Source: Centroberyx gerrardi (lineage: Eukaryota; Chordata; Actinopteri; Beryciformes; Berycidae). Taken from it: a stretch of 64,000 nt of DNA. Made by a program: the position numbers and the translations under genes. The stretch lies in contig NC_136016.1 in the NCBI RefSeq assembly GCF_048128805.1, positions 20,770,676 through 20,834,675 of the forward strand, written 5' to 3'. The notes beneath the pieces were generated by a model. It made no database searches, was not told the DNA's origin, and saw nothing but the letters and a program-made list of their open reading frames with translations. Below are positions 21,911 to 52,811 of the stretch, one piece after another; within the stretch, counting starts at the first letter, position 1, and every line of letters starts with the position of its first letter.

Positions 21911-24900
21911 ATTGGGCAGCTGCTGTGATCTTCCACGTCACGTTGCTATGGGACGGAGCAGAACAGGACAGAGTGTTCCTGAGACTGACAGTTCAGAGCT
22001 GCCAGCCAACTGATCCACACCCAGGCCGACTCTGCTCTTACTGTGGTGCCGTGTGTGCAGTTCATTAAATAACCTTTACTTTTCCCTGTGCTTTAATTGG
22101 GATTCAGATAGGTATTTATTATTTACCGACTACAGTGCAAAATAGGTACGTGAAAATGTCTGCACTGTTTTATCAAGTGCAAAAAAAAAGAAAAAATGTC
22201 TCAGGTGCATAAATTCAAAAACTCAGAACATAGAAGATCAAAAAGCAAATTTGCACGCTATAAAGGTAAAAAAAAAAAAAGAGGCCAGCTGATGCAAAAA
22301 ATGCCGACATTTATTTACATGGTGACAAGGTGAAAAAAAGGTTCCAGTCCATCATCAGTTCTACTATTTAACTACAGTAGAAACCAGAAGTTCACTGCGG
22401 TATTTCCAGATCCTTCAGGCACTTGCAAGCCGGTGCATGTTTCTCCTCCTGCCGGGCATCTAACATGTAAGATGCGTTACAGTTAGGGTTAGACCGATAA
22501 ATCGGTTTGCCGATATTGGCCTTTTATTAAATAATTGATATCGGGCAGTCATGTTGTCCACTGGCAGTATGACAGAGGATCCTTCCTGTCCACAGCTACA
22601 GAAAAACAGTCAGAAAAACTTGAAATCAAATGTATTTTCTTTTGTCCATTTTGTCCATTTTATTTATTGATTTTATTTATTTTTCTTACGTAAATGAATT
22701 CTTCATTTAGTTTCTCTACCATTGAATATTGGGTCACTCTGCCTTAAGGAGCTGCTAACCCTAAAAGTGCAAAATTCATCAGTCTGGGTTTCAGTGGAGA
22801 GTTTTAGTGTCCCATGATGGTCTGGATGCTGTTTCAGAAGCTTTTCCACCCTGAGAAGAAGAAAATTCTGGTGGAAACACTGAATTATTGTAATTTTTTG
22901 GCATGAAAATAAGTCAAATTGAATGACAAGAATATTGGCAGAAAATATTGGCAATCTTCAGTCATCAAAAATATCGGTATTGGCCTTCGAAAACTCATAT
23001 CTGTCAAATCCTGAATCTAATTGTCCAGATCCATCCTTCTGTCTGACCTCTCCAGCAGCAGTCAGTGAGGCAGGACAAGAGAAAACTGACAGGGACAGAA
23101 AGAAGGATCATCTTCTGGAAATTGTTTCATCAGTTTGGATCCTGTCTGGATGGGGAAAGTTAATGAGAAACGCTCTCCTCTCCCTCAGCAGCTTCAGTGG
23201 AGCTGCTTACTGTCCAACAAGACTGTGGTACTGTTGTACTGTGAATGCATGTTACTGTGTGAGTGTGAAAGGTGTTGCTGAATCTGCCCTGGAGAAGTGA
23301 AGCCTAAAAAAAGCTTCATTTACGTGTTAAACCTCGTCCCACAGGCAGTTATCTGCCCTGCAAAGGTAAACAGCAGTAACTATTTTTATGTTTTTCAAAG
23401 GTCAAACATTGTGACTCATCTTGACTCGTCCTGATTTCATTTTAACAAAAATTTGACCCATAAGCGCTACTAAACAATACATATCATCCACTTATACACC
23501 AAGAATACTTCTGTCAGGATATAGGAGATGAAGACAATGAAGATAATGAAGTCATATTTCTCTGTTTCTCTCTGTCTTGCTGTTATAAAGTCACTGTCCT
23601 TTATTTTTGTTGGGCAGTGGTGGGGCCTCGAGTCACGATTTGGACTCAAGTCAGACTCAAGTCACAGTTTTAATTGCTTGAGACTTGACTTGATGCATGA
23701 AGAGAAGACTTGAGACTTGACTTGACTTGTACTTTGATGACTTGAAAAGGTTTCTAAAGTCTTGACTTGAGATCTTGTGTTTGTGGAAATGACTTAGATT
23801 GAAAGTGATGAGATTTGTTCCAGCGGACGACTGAATTTAAATTCTGTTTTCTGAATTTGTATGGAATGATTGAATTTATTGAAGTTGAAACTGATTATAG
23901 AAATCAAACTCATGATGCTCTTACCAAGTTTTTATCCTATTAAAACCATATTGCATTGAAAAGTCCTAGATATTTAGTTTTCTTTAAGATATTAAATTGA
24001 TACTGGACTCTTGACTTGAGACTTGTGCCTCAAGACTTGAGACTGACTTGGGACTCGAGCAAATTTAACTTGGTCACACCTCTGTTGTCGGGTCTTTATA
24101 TACTGTCTGTGCTGCAGGTACCTATAACAGCCAGTACATGGTTCTGGACCTCAGCAGGGTTTCTCTGGGCCGCAGCATCAGGACCGGAGCTCTGACTGTG
24201 GTGGAGCAGATTCCTGGGAAGGTGATGCACTCCGACCAGACTCAGGCTTTACGCAGAGGTAAAGACAGACACAGGAACAGAACAAAGCAGAATATAAGTC
24301 GATTCAACAGCATATGTTTCCACATAATTGATGCTTACCTGCATTCAGTGTTACATTTTTTAGGTACACCTTTCTGTTTGCATTTTTCAGCTTATCCGAT
24401 GGGTTTTGAAAAGTTTTCATAATTGCCTCCTATATGTCAGGCCCATTAGGAGGAGGTGAAACAGGATGTTCGCCAAAAAGTGTCGCGTCAGTATGAGGAA
24501 TGTTTTAGCACTTTGTTGAATCCAAGCCTCGAAGAATTCAGGCTCTTCTGAAGGGAAACGTGGGAACATACCTGGTACTGCTGGTTGTGCCTAATAAAGT
24601 GGCCACTGAGTTTTATTAGAAATTATTAGAGTGTAGAGAGTAGAGCAGAACTGATCTACAAATGACTACTACTCATGCTGCTGGATTCATACCTGTGTAA
24701 AGGATAAATCATTTGGATCAATCAGTCCAGATTGTAATAAAGTTCAGATTTAGAGTCTATGGTTCCCAACAAGATCTTTGCATAAATTAAACAGTACAGA
24801 CTGGATGTAGATTTGTCTCCAGGCAGCAGCTGCTTGATGTGGATCTTATCTCATGTTTCATGAGGCTCATCTAGACATGAAGCCAGCAGCCTGATTTATT

Positions 24901-27900
24901 TGGGATATTTGATTAAATGATCAAACGATTAAATCATATGCTTCTCCATCTCCCACAGTTCTTTTTTTTTTTTTTTTTTAGGTCAATAAGATGAAATCCG
25001 TTTTTTTTTCTTTCTTTATTTCTTTCTTTATTTTCAAATATAGAACATAGAGGTATAGTCACATACATAGAAAAGGAAAAAAGGCCAGGTTTCTAATGTC
25101 TGCAAATTTTGTATATATTTTTATGTCTTTCTTTCTTATTCTTTATTTTATACAAAGTAGTACCATTAGGCTTGGATGCAGACCACTTGGTCTTACACAT
25201 ATGAAATTTACCCAGTATTATAAGCAACTGGACAAGACAATTAATATCTTTATTAAGTATAAATCATAATATCAAAACCATTTGGTGGAATAATATGTCC
25301 AGTTATTCTTCTTCTTAACATAGTTTTATACATCCATCCAAAATATTTTGCTATAAATGGAACTATAAAACAAATTTAACATGTTTTTTTTCCAATACAC
25401 ATAAATCAACACAATAGTCAATATTTAGTTTAAATCTTTCTAACATGTTTGGCTGGATAAATTAAATGTACATTTTGAAATGAAACTTCTCCCAGAGTCC
25501 CTGCAAAGTTTTTGTTTCCCGCATGACAATTTCAGTCAGGGCATTTTAATCTAAATTGGGCTTTTGGGGCATTGGAAGTCACAAGAACCTGCATGACCAA
25601 ACTTTTCTACAATTTGTTACCCAAGTAGGTTTTCCATGGTAATACAAGTTGTTTGTTTGAGGTGGAAATTTGTCTGGAGAAATTCTCCCTTCGTCTCAGG
25701 CTACTGGCCGTCCTACAACATCCCGTTTCACGCTGAAATCTACAACCTGAGCGGGTACGGAGTGATGTGGCAGAGACACGGAGAAGACTTCTCCTACGAC
25801 CTTTGCCCCCGAGCCAAAATCCTGCGCAGGGACCAGGCCAAGGTGTCCGACCTCCGCTCCCTCAAACACATCATGAGATACAACAGTAGGTGACCTGTCC
25901 TCTTTATTCTCTTCATCATCTCTCTATCCATTCTCTTCTCCCAGCTCTTAGCTTTCTTAGTCACTCTAGAGTCACAGGAATAATTAGTTACAGGCTCTGA
26001 CCCTTGTATTCCCCAATATTGATTTCTTCCAATGTTGGTAATCTGGGAGTGTTTAGCTTATTTTACTGCTGCACTCACTTAACGTCAGCCTGGATGAGAC
26101 TGTCAGCTAAATGCAGATAGATTTAAATGTAGATTGAACAAAATTTGAAATGTAGTAATGCTGCATTCCATTCAAAGTTGGAAATTCCCAGCTGGTAGTT
26201 ATTACAAGTAAAAGTTTATTTATATAGCACATTTCCTACACAGAGAAACTCAATGTGCTTCACATAAAAGCAGGACCAAAAAATTGTAGAAATACACATA
26301 ATAGGTTTTAATTACAGTGCTTAAAGTTCAGAAAAACCAAGGGAGAAACACGAATGTCAACAAGACTTTCTTTGCCCAACATAAAATACTGTTCTTCACA
26401 CAGCAACTAATGTCATATCACTGATATTTGACAACGTTAGTTAGTTAGCATAGAACAGTAGCAACTGTAAGTGCAACTTTACATTTCAAATTCACGTTTA
26501 ACCATTTACCACACAGATGTTTTGATGCATTTAAAGTCATGTGATGCTGAAAAACAAACTCCAGTGTATTTTTTTAGGATTATGAACATGTTGAAAGTGA
26601 AGCTGTGTGGAGTTTACAGTGTTTGCTGCCATGTTGATGTGGCATCTGATAACTGCATGTTGGAAAGGTTGCATGTTGCGTTGCATTTTTCCTGGTATGA
26701 AGTCGAAATTTCCTACTTTCCGACATCTCTGGAACGCAGCATAAGTTCAAACGTCTCATTCTAGGCTTCTGTTTTCTTTCAGATTTAGTGTTGGGATAGA
26801 AAGGCAGGATTTTACTAGTTCTCTGTGCAGTATATTGTTGTTTCAAGAGAGTTTTCAGCCTGTTAGCAGCATGACTGAAGACCAGACTGGCTCTGTTTCA
26901 GACTATAAGAGGGATCCGTACTCCAAGGGCCATCCATGCAAAACCATCTGTTGCCGTAACGACCTGAGGCCGAGGAGACCGCGCCCGGGAGGATGCTACG
27001 ACACCAAGGTCAGAGGTCATTATCAGATCTCCAGGATCAGTATGAAAACATATCACAGTGATTTGTGTCTCTGTGTATTTATACTTCCTGGTTTTTGCTT
27101 GTCTAATTCAACGCAACATTTATCTATGATGGGAGATCTTTCCCACCCTGCTTTCATATCAGCTATCGGCAACTTCAGTCTAAAAGTATTGGTATCAGTA
27201 TCGGCCTTTAAAAACCCTTATCGCTCGATCCCTGGTCATCACAGCTGAAGTAAAGGTTTTGAATTACAAAGCAGCGGTCCAGTAATAATATCCAAGATGT
27301 CTGCCTGACAGTCCGCAATGTCAGTTTGTTATTTGAACCTTAAATGACTTCATCCTCCACTCCCTCGCTCTCTCTCTCTCTCTCACTCAATCCCTCACTT
27401 TTTTGTTCCCTCACTCCCTCACTCCCTTCCTCCTTCTCTCGCTTCCTATCTCACTTCCTTCCTCTCTCCCTCACTTACTCGCTCCCTCGCTTCCTCACTC
27501 ACTCTTTTGCTCCCTTGCTCCCTCACTTCTTCACTCTCTAATTCACTCACTTCCTCGCTTCCTTGCTTCCTCACTCACTCCCTTAATCATTCTCTCCCTC
27601 CCTCCCTTCCTTCCTCATTCCCTCCCTTCTTCACTCCCTCCTTCCCTTCCTCCCTCACTCCCTCCCTCGTTCACGCACTCCCTCCTTCCCTCGCTCCCGC
27701 CCTCATTCCCTCACCTCTCCTCCTCTCTCCTTTTATAGGTGACAGACTACCAGATGGCTCTTGGGTTGGTTGCCGAGGCGATAAACGGTCCCACCACACA
27801 GGGGGGTCTGCCTCCGTTCTCATGGCGACGCTTCGACCACACGGCTCATCAGGGTCTCCCACCCACCTACAACTTCTCCTTCGTCACCATGAGGCCGTCG

Positions 27901-27915
27901 CTCCACCGGCCCTGA
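13883..27915 (+). CDS. plbd1: Phospholipase B-like 1 (lamina-ancestor type Ntn hydrolase)
   Basis: Secreted/lysosomal N-terminal-nucleophile hydrolase that acts on phospholipids. Exons: 13883-13949, 14670-14892, 16133-16216, 17146-17287, 17377-17523, 18628-18772, 20277-20477, 24118-24258, 25700-25885, 26902-27008, 27739-27915. All are AG/GT bounded and in phase: 1620 bases, 539 codons (human PLBD1 is 553). Residues 1-21 form a signal peptide with core [21 protein letters not shown] contains the expected nucleophile Cys near residue 216, where the family precursor is cut. Other family blocks are [77 protein letters not shown] and GGLPPFSW. N-glycosylation sites include NDT, NLS and NFS. The PLBD1 assignment over PLBD2 rests on RAKILRRDQ and the C-terminus. 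An AATAAA 47 bases past the stop may end the transcript. Confidence 0.96.
15003..15300. mobile_element. MITE with GGGCTGGGCGATAT ends
   Basis: In plbd1 intron 2. The left end AGGGCTGGGCGATATGG and right end AATTATCGCCCAGC are inverted repeats, with ATCACGATAT words inside. The right tip lacks its last CCTA-like bases, so no target duplication can be read. This is a common fish hAT-type non-autonomous end. Confidence 0.65.
15565..15640 (-). repeat. L2-type LINE 3' tail fragment
   Basis: TTGTTTATTTATATAGCAC followed by CTCAAAGGGCTTTACA is the reverse of the L2 3' end also seen at 2981-3030. Similar short fragments lie at 17690-17770, 26205-26280 and 38220-38300. Followed by TATA-rich simple sequence to about 15740. 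Confidence 0.6.
16279..16717. mobile_element. hAT-like MITE, family R1, copy B (complete)
   Basis: A 439-base element in plbd1 intron 3 (after the exon ending 16216). The ends TAGGGTTAGAC and GTCAAACCCTA are inverted repeats (10 of 11). The flanks GTCTATAC (16271-16278) and GTCTATAA (16718-16725) give a 7-of-8 target duplication, diagnostic of hAT-type insertion. The orientation is opposite to the 10.9 kb copy. Confidence 0.8.
17288..17328. repeat. (GT)n microsatellite at a plbd1 splice donor
   Basis: About 20 GT units begin at the first intron base after the plbd1 exon that ends at 17287, so the donor itself is GTGTGT. Confidence 0.9.
17690..17770 (-). repeat. L2-type LINE 3' tail fragment
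   Basis: TTGTTTATTTATATAGTCC and CTCAAAGGACTGTACAGAG match the minus orientation of the L2 3' end; an A-rich remnant follows. Confidence 0.5.
17893..18478 (+). repeat. Dispersed repeat family R2, copy 2 (longest)
   Basis: In a plbd1 intron. The first part (17900-18060) is the reverse complement of 41690-41850, and the second part (18290-18478) matches 1160-1345 in direct orientation and 21180-21375 inverted. The shared segment includes CAGCGGTAAACGTCAGGTTT and AGAGCGAGGGCTTCTTTCT. An apparent ORF across it is repeat sequence, not a gene. Terminal repeats were not resolved. Confidence 0.65.
18542..18597. repeat. (AC)n microsatellite
   Basis: Interrupted AC repeat ending about 30 bases before the acceptor of the plbd1 exon starting at 18628. 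Confidence 0.9.
18774..18814. repeat. (AC)n microsatellite at a plbd1 splice donor
   Basis: The donor after exon end 18772 reads GTACACACAC: the repeat starts two bases into the intron. Confidence 0.9.
19520..19975. repeat. Compound (AGT)n / (TTC)n minisatellite
   Basis: A composite unit of about 80-90 bases recurs at about 19575, 19651, 19729, 19812 and 19899. Each unit has an AGT/AGC block, the constant piece ACTAATAGTAGTACAAGTA, then (TTC)n of variable length. Trinucleotide slippage nested in a larger tandem array, in plbd1 intron 6. The long Ser- and Phe-rich ORFs here are artefacts. Confidence 0.85.
20095..20276. repeat. Polypyrimidine tract with C25 run before a plbd1 acceptor
   Basis: CTCCTCCTCTT-type pyrimidine sequence ends in 25 consecutive C (20247-20271), then TCCAG and the exon at 20277. 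It serves as the acceptor's pyrimidine tract. Confidence 0.85.
20605..21075. mobile_element. piggyBac-like MITE with TTAA duplication
   Basis: Ends AGGGATAGTTCACCC and GGGTGAACTATCACT are inverted repeats, each bounded by TTAA (20601-20604 and 21076-21079). The subterminal words CATCCTCATGCCAGTACAAA and its inverse also pair, so long arms fold back. About 470 bases, no transposase. In plbd1 intron 7. Confidence 0.75.
21180..21375 (-). repeat. Dispersed repeat family R2, copy 3
   Basis: Reverse-complement match to 1160-1345: TTTCCTACATTTCCCAGAATGC core preceded by CCTCAACCTGCCTCGTCTAC-type sequence and GATGTTCAATGCG. Confidence 0.6.
21870..21909. repeat. (GT)n microsatellite
   Basis: About 20 GT units in plbd1 intron 7. 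Confidence 0.9.
22484..23014. mobile_element. hAT-like MITE, family R1, copy C
   Basis: Begins TAGGGTTAGACCGATAAATC and ends near CTGTCAAATCCTGA, same orientation as the 16.3 kb copy, with shared CCCATGATGGTCTG and TTTTCCACCCTGA words inside. The right tip is decayed and no clear target duplication remains. Confidence 0.65.
23617..24085. repeat. ACTTGAGACTTG-type interspersed repeat
   Basis: Dense ACTTGA/TCAAGT words at both ends (GGGGCCTCGAGTCACGATT left, GGGACTCGAGC right) with an AT-rich middle, so the two ends are inverted. A related fragment lies at 56595-56740. A common fish non-autonomous element. It ends about 30 bases before the plbd1 exon at 24118. Confidence 0.6.
26205..26280 (-). 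repeat. L2-type LINE 3' tail fragment
   Basis: AAGTAAAAGTTTATTTATATAG then CACATTT...TGCTTCACA, as at 2981-3030, in plbd1 intron 9. Confidence 0.55.
27165..27240. repeat. hAT-like family R1, terminal fragment
   Basis: Only the end with GGTATCAGTATCGGCCTTTA and a decayed CTCGATCCCTGG tip remains. Confidence 0.45.
27355..27738. repeat. (TCCCTCACT)-type pyrimidine minisatellite
   Basis: Nearly 380 bases of CTCCCTCACTC-like degenerate units of about 8-12 bases run up to the acceptor (TTTTATAG) of the last plbd1 exon. The Ser/Pro/Leu ORFs read through it are artefacts. Confidence 0.85.
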
Positions 27916-27961
27916 GAGAGAGAGAGAGAGTGAGAGAGGAGGAGCACCAGAGGGAGCTGGA

Positions 27962-27967
27962 AATAAA
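27962..27967 (+). promoter_or_regulatory. Candidate plbd1 polyadenylation signal
   Basis: AATAAA 47 bases after the plbd1 stop codon, in a short purine-rich 3' UTR. A longer UTR cannot be excluded. Confidence 0.5.
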
Positions 27968-30280
27968 GCTTCAACTTAGAACCCAAAGTGGTTCTACAGG
28001 GAACCTTTCACCTACTGGTTCTACTTTTCACACAGGTTCATTCACCAAGTAAGCCAACAGTGTTTAAAGTTTTAAAGTGGACCTTTGCTAGTTACGCAAA
28101 GGATGACTTAAAGAAACTTTTTGTGCGTTCAGTATCTCAAAGAACCTTAAACAGCAAGAAAAGGTTCTTAAACATAAAAAGGTTCTCCAGAGCACTTGTC
28201 AAGAAGTTTTCTGGGAATAAAGAACTTAAACAGGTTCTCCGATGGCATCATATGACATGAAGAACCACTTTCAGTTCTAACTTGAATCTTTATTTTAGGT
28301 AGATCAGGTTGTGTCCTCCCGTTCAAATCAGGAATCCTCAAACACCCATGATCCTTCTTTACCAATGTAATAACTGGGGATAATGTAATAACCTGTCAGA
28401 ATGTGTTAAAAATGTCCCTCTAAATGGGTTGAAAATATCATAAAACCTTGCCGGACTCGCCTATTTTTGCCTCTTTAAATCCCATCTGGTCAACCAGTCA
28501 TTTATATCTATCCATGTTTTTGTAATACATGCACATACATACTGTATATGCTTTTACGTAATACATGTAATCCTTTTACTTTTCATTTTCATAGTCAATT
28601 CTTGATAGGCAAATGTTTAATTCATTGACAGAGTGCATTATTAGAATTTTAATTTCTCTAAAACTTTGAATACAGACATGGGTGTGAATAATTCTAATTC
28701 CCTTAGTAAAATGTTTAATTCATTTAAATACAGCGTTGTTAGACTGCTATTAGAATGATAATTTATTTTAGAACTGATTAAATACTGATGTGAGGCAGAT
28801 GGGGACCGGTTGGTTGATTTGTTATTAAACAATTTATTAATTTGTTATTTGCCATATTAGCCTGAAAGTTAATTCCTATATATGCAACTTGCTTGTTCCT
28901 ACTTACTGTAAACACCAGTCATTAGACATAGTCATCGATGCTTCTCTTGTGATCAATACTGTATTGATTTCACTAACCATTTAAGTGAATTATCCCTTAA
29001 CAGAGCATGGAGTGGCAGGATTATCCCACTGGACTGAATAAGCATGCAGATTATTGGTCTAATCAGCACTGATACACACTGAGTAAAGGTACGCTCCACC
29101 AAGTTTTATCAGGGCGGATGATCTGTTCATGATGACTCATGTTGACAATCAGGGAAATGAGACTGCAGTTATGACTTTTCATTTTATTCTTTAAATTATT
29201 AATTACGTTTTATTTTTATTTTTTATTTTGAATTCTATGCAATGTTCACTCAGGTTTTGACTGAAATTGTTTAATGAAAACATTAACCTCAATAAATTCT
29301 TTGTAGACTACAGTTGTTCTGTTGTTACTCAGTGTGTGGTATTGTACAAGAAAACTACAAGACCCAGTTCTTAGGAGGTGCGTCAAGTCCGCCGAAGCTA
29401 ACTAGAAAATTACCGGAAGTTAAGCAATTTTTGCCTTCAAAATAAAAGTGTTAGAATTTTCACTGAAGAAAAAAGTAGTATTGGGCTGAGAACAAAAATC
29501 ATATCAAAATACTCAACAGATTCATTAGATTAAATATGGAGTGGAAAAAAGAATAAATGAAATATAGCATTATATAGCAAAAACAACTGTATTTTCATTT
29601 ACTACGGTTCAGTTTCTCCTGAAATATAGGCCTATTTTAACTTTGGTACTTTGTAGGAATATTACACAGGGTAAATCCACCTAAACTCCATTTATCCACC
29701 TTTTTATTTGCAGAATAGAGTTTGCCTACCTTTTTAGGCTGACAACCTGCATGACAACCATGACATAAATTCATAGCGTACAGGTTAACATTATAGTAAA
29801 TAGTATCAAACTGATTTTAGTTGTGTGAGGATATACAGTATATATGATCTTTTAAGGGAAAAGCATACATTAACGCCTTTCTTAAAGTATAATGTTTTTT
29901 TGTATATAATGGTCGTTGTTTGCCGTATGATGACCACAGACTCGAAGTCATAGTTTACCCATAGACTGCCAGTTTGCATTACTTTGTGGTACTTTGTATT
30001 ACTGTACAGGATGGATTGTGACCCCATAAAACGAGATGAAAAAACAAGATGCTGAAAACTAGCAGCATTTCCAAGAAAAAAGGAAAAATTAGAAAGAAAC
30101 ATCTGAATATTTAAATGCTTTTTCCCATGCCATAAATGATCTCGAGAGCCCCCCAAAATGATCTCACAACCCCACTATTGTTGAAACGTTCAAACTCATG
30201 TTCGTCAATAAGGCCTTTATTTTGAAAGTCACAACCGGAATGGTATATTTTATTCTGTCTGACTTGACGCAGCCGTTGTT
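27968..30280. other. Intergenic spacer between plbd1 and kctd17
   Basis: 27975-28290 repeats AAGGTTCT/AGAACC words (about every 25-40 bases) and looks like an interspersed repeat. 28440-29330 is AT-rich without recognisable genes. 29340-30280 has no coding exon that I can support. The kctd17 promoter begins near 30240, where G+C rises. Confidence 0.4.
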
Positions 30281-30284
30281 TAAT

Positions 30285-30302
30285 CACGTGCGGGGGGCGG
30301 AG
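30285..30302 (+). promoter_or_regulatory. Candidate kctd17 core promoter: E-box and GC-box
   Basis: CACGTG at 30285-30290 is followed directly by a GC-box-like GGGGGGCGG, about 110 bases before the kctd17 ATG, in a locally CpG-rich stretch (30280-30760). No TATA box. Typical of a CpG-island promoter; inferred, not proven. Confidence 0.4.
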
Positions 30303-30408
30303 CCTCCTCGGTCGGTGAACGTTCGGTGAAGCCGAGGCAGCAGCGGATACTTGGATACGGACGGACGCCCTCGCTCGTCGTGAACTCGTATCCACCGGCT
30401 ACTTCCAA

Positions 30409-49359
<18,951 letters not shown>

Positions 49360-49453
49360 GAGAATCATGTTTCATTGTTCCAAAGAGAGGCGGGAATGGG
49401 TGAGGAACTGCGCTAGAGTGCGATAGATGTGCTAGTGGGTAGATCTAGTAGAC

Positions 49454-49493
<40 letters not shown>

Positions 49494-49624
49494 TGTCAAA
49501 AAGGATGCAGGGTGTTTCATGGCACTGCATTGAGTACCAGCCCTAAGCTTTCCTTCCGTTGCAATAAACCGCGTATATTTAAAGCTGCACTAACCAAGAT
49601 TTTTTTAATGGAAAAATTAGTTTG
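49360..49624 (+). promoter_or_regulatory. Candidate kctd17 3' UTR with polyadenylation signal
   Basis: About 200 bases after the stop, AATAAA lies at 49563-49568. A (GT)n tract fills 49459-49492. Alternative, longer 3' ends are possible. Confidence 0.4.
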
Positions 49625-50031
49625 ATAAGGGGTTTTACAGACCGATACCAATATTTTTACACTGAAGTTGGCAGATGTTTTGTTCCAATATTCAAATTAT
49701 TAAAAAGTCTTTAAATTTAATAATTTTCATGCCATGGGACACTAACACTCTCCATTGAAACCCAGACTAATGAAATACTTTTAGGATTTTAGTATTCTTT
49801 TAGGACCCACCACACCCATTCAATGCTAGGGAATTAATTTACAAAAAAACGTAATTGAACAATTAAATGAATAAATCAAATGTGCAAAGAAAGTAAAATT
49901 TCATGTCAGGTTTTACAGACAGTTTTTCTGTCGCTGTGGTCCATCATGACTGGCCGATATCTGATCGATATTTAATTAAAGGCCGATATTGGCCCAGTGT
50001 GTTGACAAACCAATACATCCGTCTAACCCTA
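49625..50031. mobile_element. hAT-like MITE, family R1, copy D
   Basis: Begins TAAGGGGTTTTACAGACCGA and ends CCGTCTAACCCTA, with GGCCGATATTGGCCCAG subterminal. Orientation as at 10.9 kb. Target duplication not clear. Confidence 0.65.
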
Positions 50032-50625
50032 GTGAAAATACACCCAGACGAAATCACAAAGTGGGGCCGCAACAGAGAAGAGCATCTCATCACCACTAAC
50101 TGAGACGCTATAGAGTCGCCCCGTTTGCCCAAATTAAATTCTGGTGTTGGCATGGTCACTGACACTGTGATTACACTTTTAGACATTTTTAGATCTAGAT
50201 TTTTAGACATTTTTAAATTTTTAGATTATTAAATTTCAGTAGAAAGAATGCAAACCCAGCGAAGTGCAGACTTGAGGCTTTTATAATACTTCCACTTATA
50301 AACAAAATTCACATCCTCATTTCTTTTAGTTTCATGCTTTATTTATATCACCAAACTTTTTCGGCTACATGGCCTTCGTTATTCGCATTATCATCATCAT
50401 CAGCGGGGAAATTACCCGATGCTGGTAAATGCAGGCTGTGGCTGATGAGTTTGTCTTCTTTACCGACCACTTTAACAAGTAAACCTCCCTTATCATCATC
50501 TGGTGGAGCTTCACCATTCTAAAATCAGATTTGGTAAAATAGTCAAAAGTGGCTGGTGAATTTTGCAATCACTCTGGATGAAAATGTCAGTTTTCTGCGC
50601 TGATCACCATCATGACCTATACCGG

Positions 50626-50666
<41 letters not shown>

Positions 50667-52780
50667 GTGTGTGTGTGTGCGCACGCTGGCCGGTCCAATG
50701 GTGAACTGACACAGATATTGATCCAGCCTTGCGTCGCCCGTGGGCTCTCATTACCAATGCTGTGACATGGAATACCCCTGACCTTTTAGTGCAGCAGTAG
50801 TGCTAGAAGATGTCCTTCTCAGTCTGTATACACACACACACACACACACACACTCTCAAATGTAGAATCACACACACATAACACCCACACATTGAAACAT
50901 ACAAAAACTAAGCACACACGCCAGAGGGGCACACGCTTTTTTTAAGACATACAGGACAACAGCAGAAGAGTTAAAGATGGCTGTGTGTCAAAACATTGTG
51001 GTTTGCTTTTGTTAATGTTCTCAGCCATCATGGATGTCAGTAAAATCCTTTTGCTCTCATTCTGTCACCATTCTCACCATCGTCATCAGCATCACAGCCA
51101 AAAACATAGTCTAGAAAAGTGTCAAATAAACTGGATTATTATACGACTGTGGATCTTCAAGTCCTAATTTCTGTTTTTCCTTTCCTTTACTTTCGCAGCT
51201 TTTCCAGATCCACGGGTCCCGGATGTAGAAAACACGAGAATTTTTCTTTAGGTTTTGTTTTCTAGTCTTATTTCGACATCCTGTACATGGTGTATTTGTG
51301 TGTTGAGTCGATGGACATTCATCAAAATGGATTTGTAGCATTGTTATCTGTTTACTGATACAAAAAAAAAAAATTATGCCAGTTGCAAAGATTACCAAAT
51401 GACAAAAAACGAAATCTCACAGTCACTCGCAGCAATATGTACGAAAATCCGTTTTAGTGAAACTCATTTTATCAGTAGAGAAAAAGTGTTTGATGTTAGA
51501 TATTCATGTGTTTGGTGTGTACAAACATTTTCTGCCAAGGGCGGTAGTGAAGCTTAGTAAATTATGACCAAAGATCTAAAGTAAAGCTTGCCGAACCAAG
51601 GTGCTGAACCAAAATGTGACGAAGAATATGAAATCCGTCTGACGAAATTTGAATTCTGCATTCTGTATCCGTCGCCTCCGTCGTTCACACTGTGGGTAGT
51701 TTAGCTGATGGGTCGCTCTATTCTGACAGACTGAGCGGTTTCGAGACGCTCCGGTTGCACCTGTGTCGAGGTCTTGAGCAGCTACAGCCTTTCATAACAT
51801 TACATCGTTTTCATGGGCTAACATGGCTGCCTAGGAAGCGCTAATGAGGTAGCATCCATCGTAAAAATAAACAAAAAAACTCTAAATAACATTACTTCAG
51901 AGACCCCGACAACGGATGCAACCGTTCTCCAAGCATCACTTTTTCTCCCTGTAGTCTTTCAAATACCACGGCTGATCAGCTTCTCGTCCATTTTGCACTT
52001 TTGCGGCAGAACTATTCATGAAACAAAATGGGGAAACAAGGAAGCCCGGTAATCTGATTGGCTGTTGACCGTCCACACTGCGGCTGAGTTCCCCTGGTCT
52101 GTAGGAATGGACTTCTGTGATTTGTTGATGGCGTTGCTCGCAGTGTGAACGCGGGGTTAAACTGGTTTGATGTCCTTGTGCCGGGCCTTGCGGGCGTCAG
52201 GCCGATTAACAGCGATGCAACCGTAAAACCGTCCATAAAAAACTGAGGTAACGCACCCCGAGAATCACTGCGGAATATCAGCAATATATAAATACAGCAG
52301 CTGTGCGTTGTCACATCACATGCTTAGCCTTATATTATGTTGATTAGGTCGGTTTCAAATGAGGAAAGTGACAAGCAGAACTAAACCGTACATGAAATGT
52401 AGCTGGATAAAGACGTCCGCTAGCTAGTGTAGCTCCATGTCACATCCCATCATGGTCTGGTCTCTTTACACAGAGACACACAGTCGCCATCCTATAGAGC
52501 TGAGAGCAAGGGCAGCCACACACACACACACACACACGCATTGTACTGACAAGAACACACGCTGCACTTCAGTTTCCCCTTACACAAACACCCGGCCGTG
52601 CGCAGATACACACACACACACACACACACCCGCCTCGTCGCTTCGTGCCGGGACACGCGTGATCCCTGAGGCGTTTGCGTGCTCAGCAGCAGCAGTGTTG
52701 TCTCACTCTGTCACCCTGGCCCGCATCCAGAGCAGCTTTGGCTCCCGGCTGACAGAGAGAGATGGTGATGAGGCTCGAAC

Positions 52781-52811
<31 letters not shown>

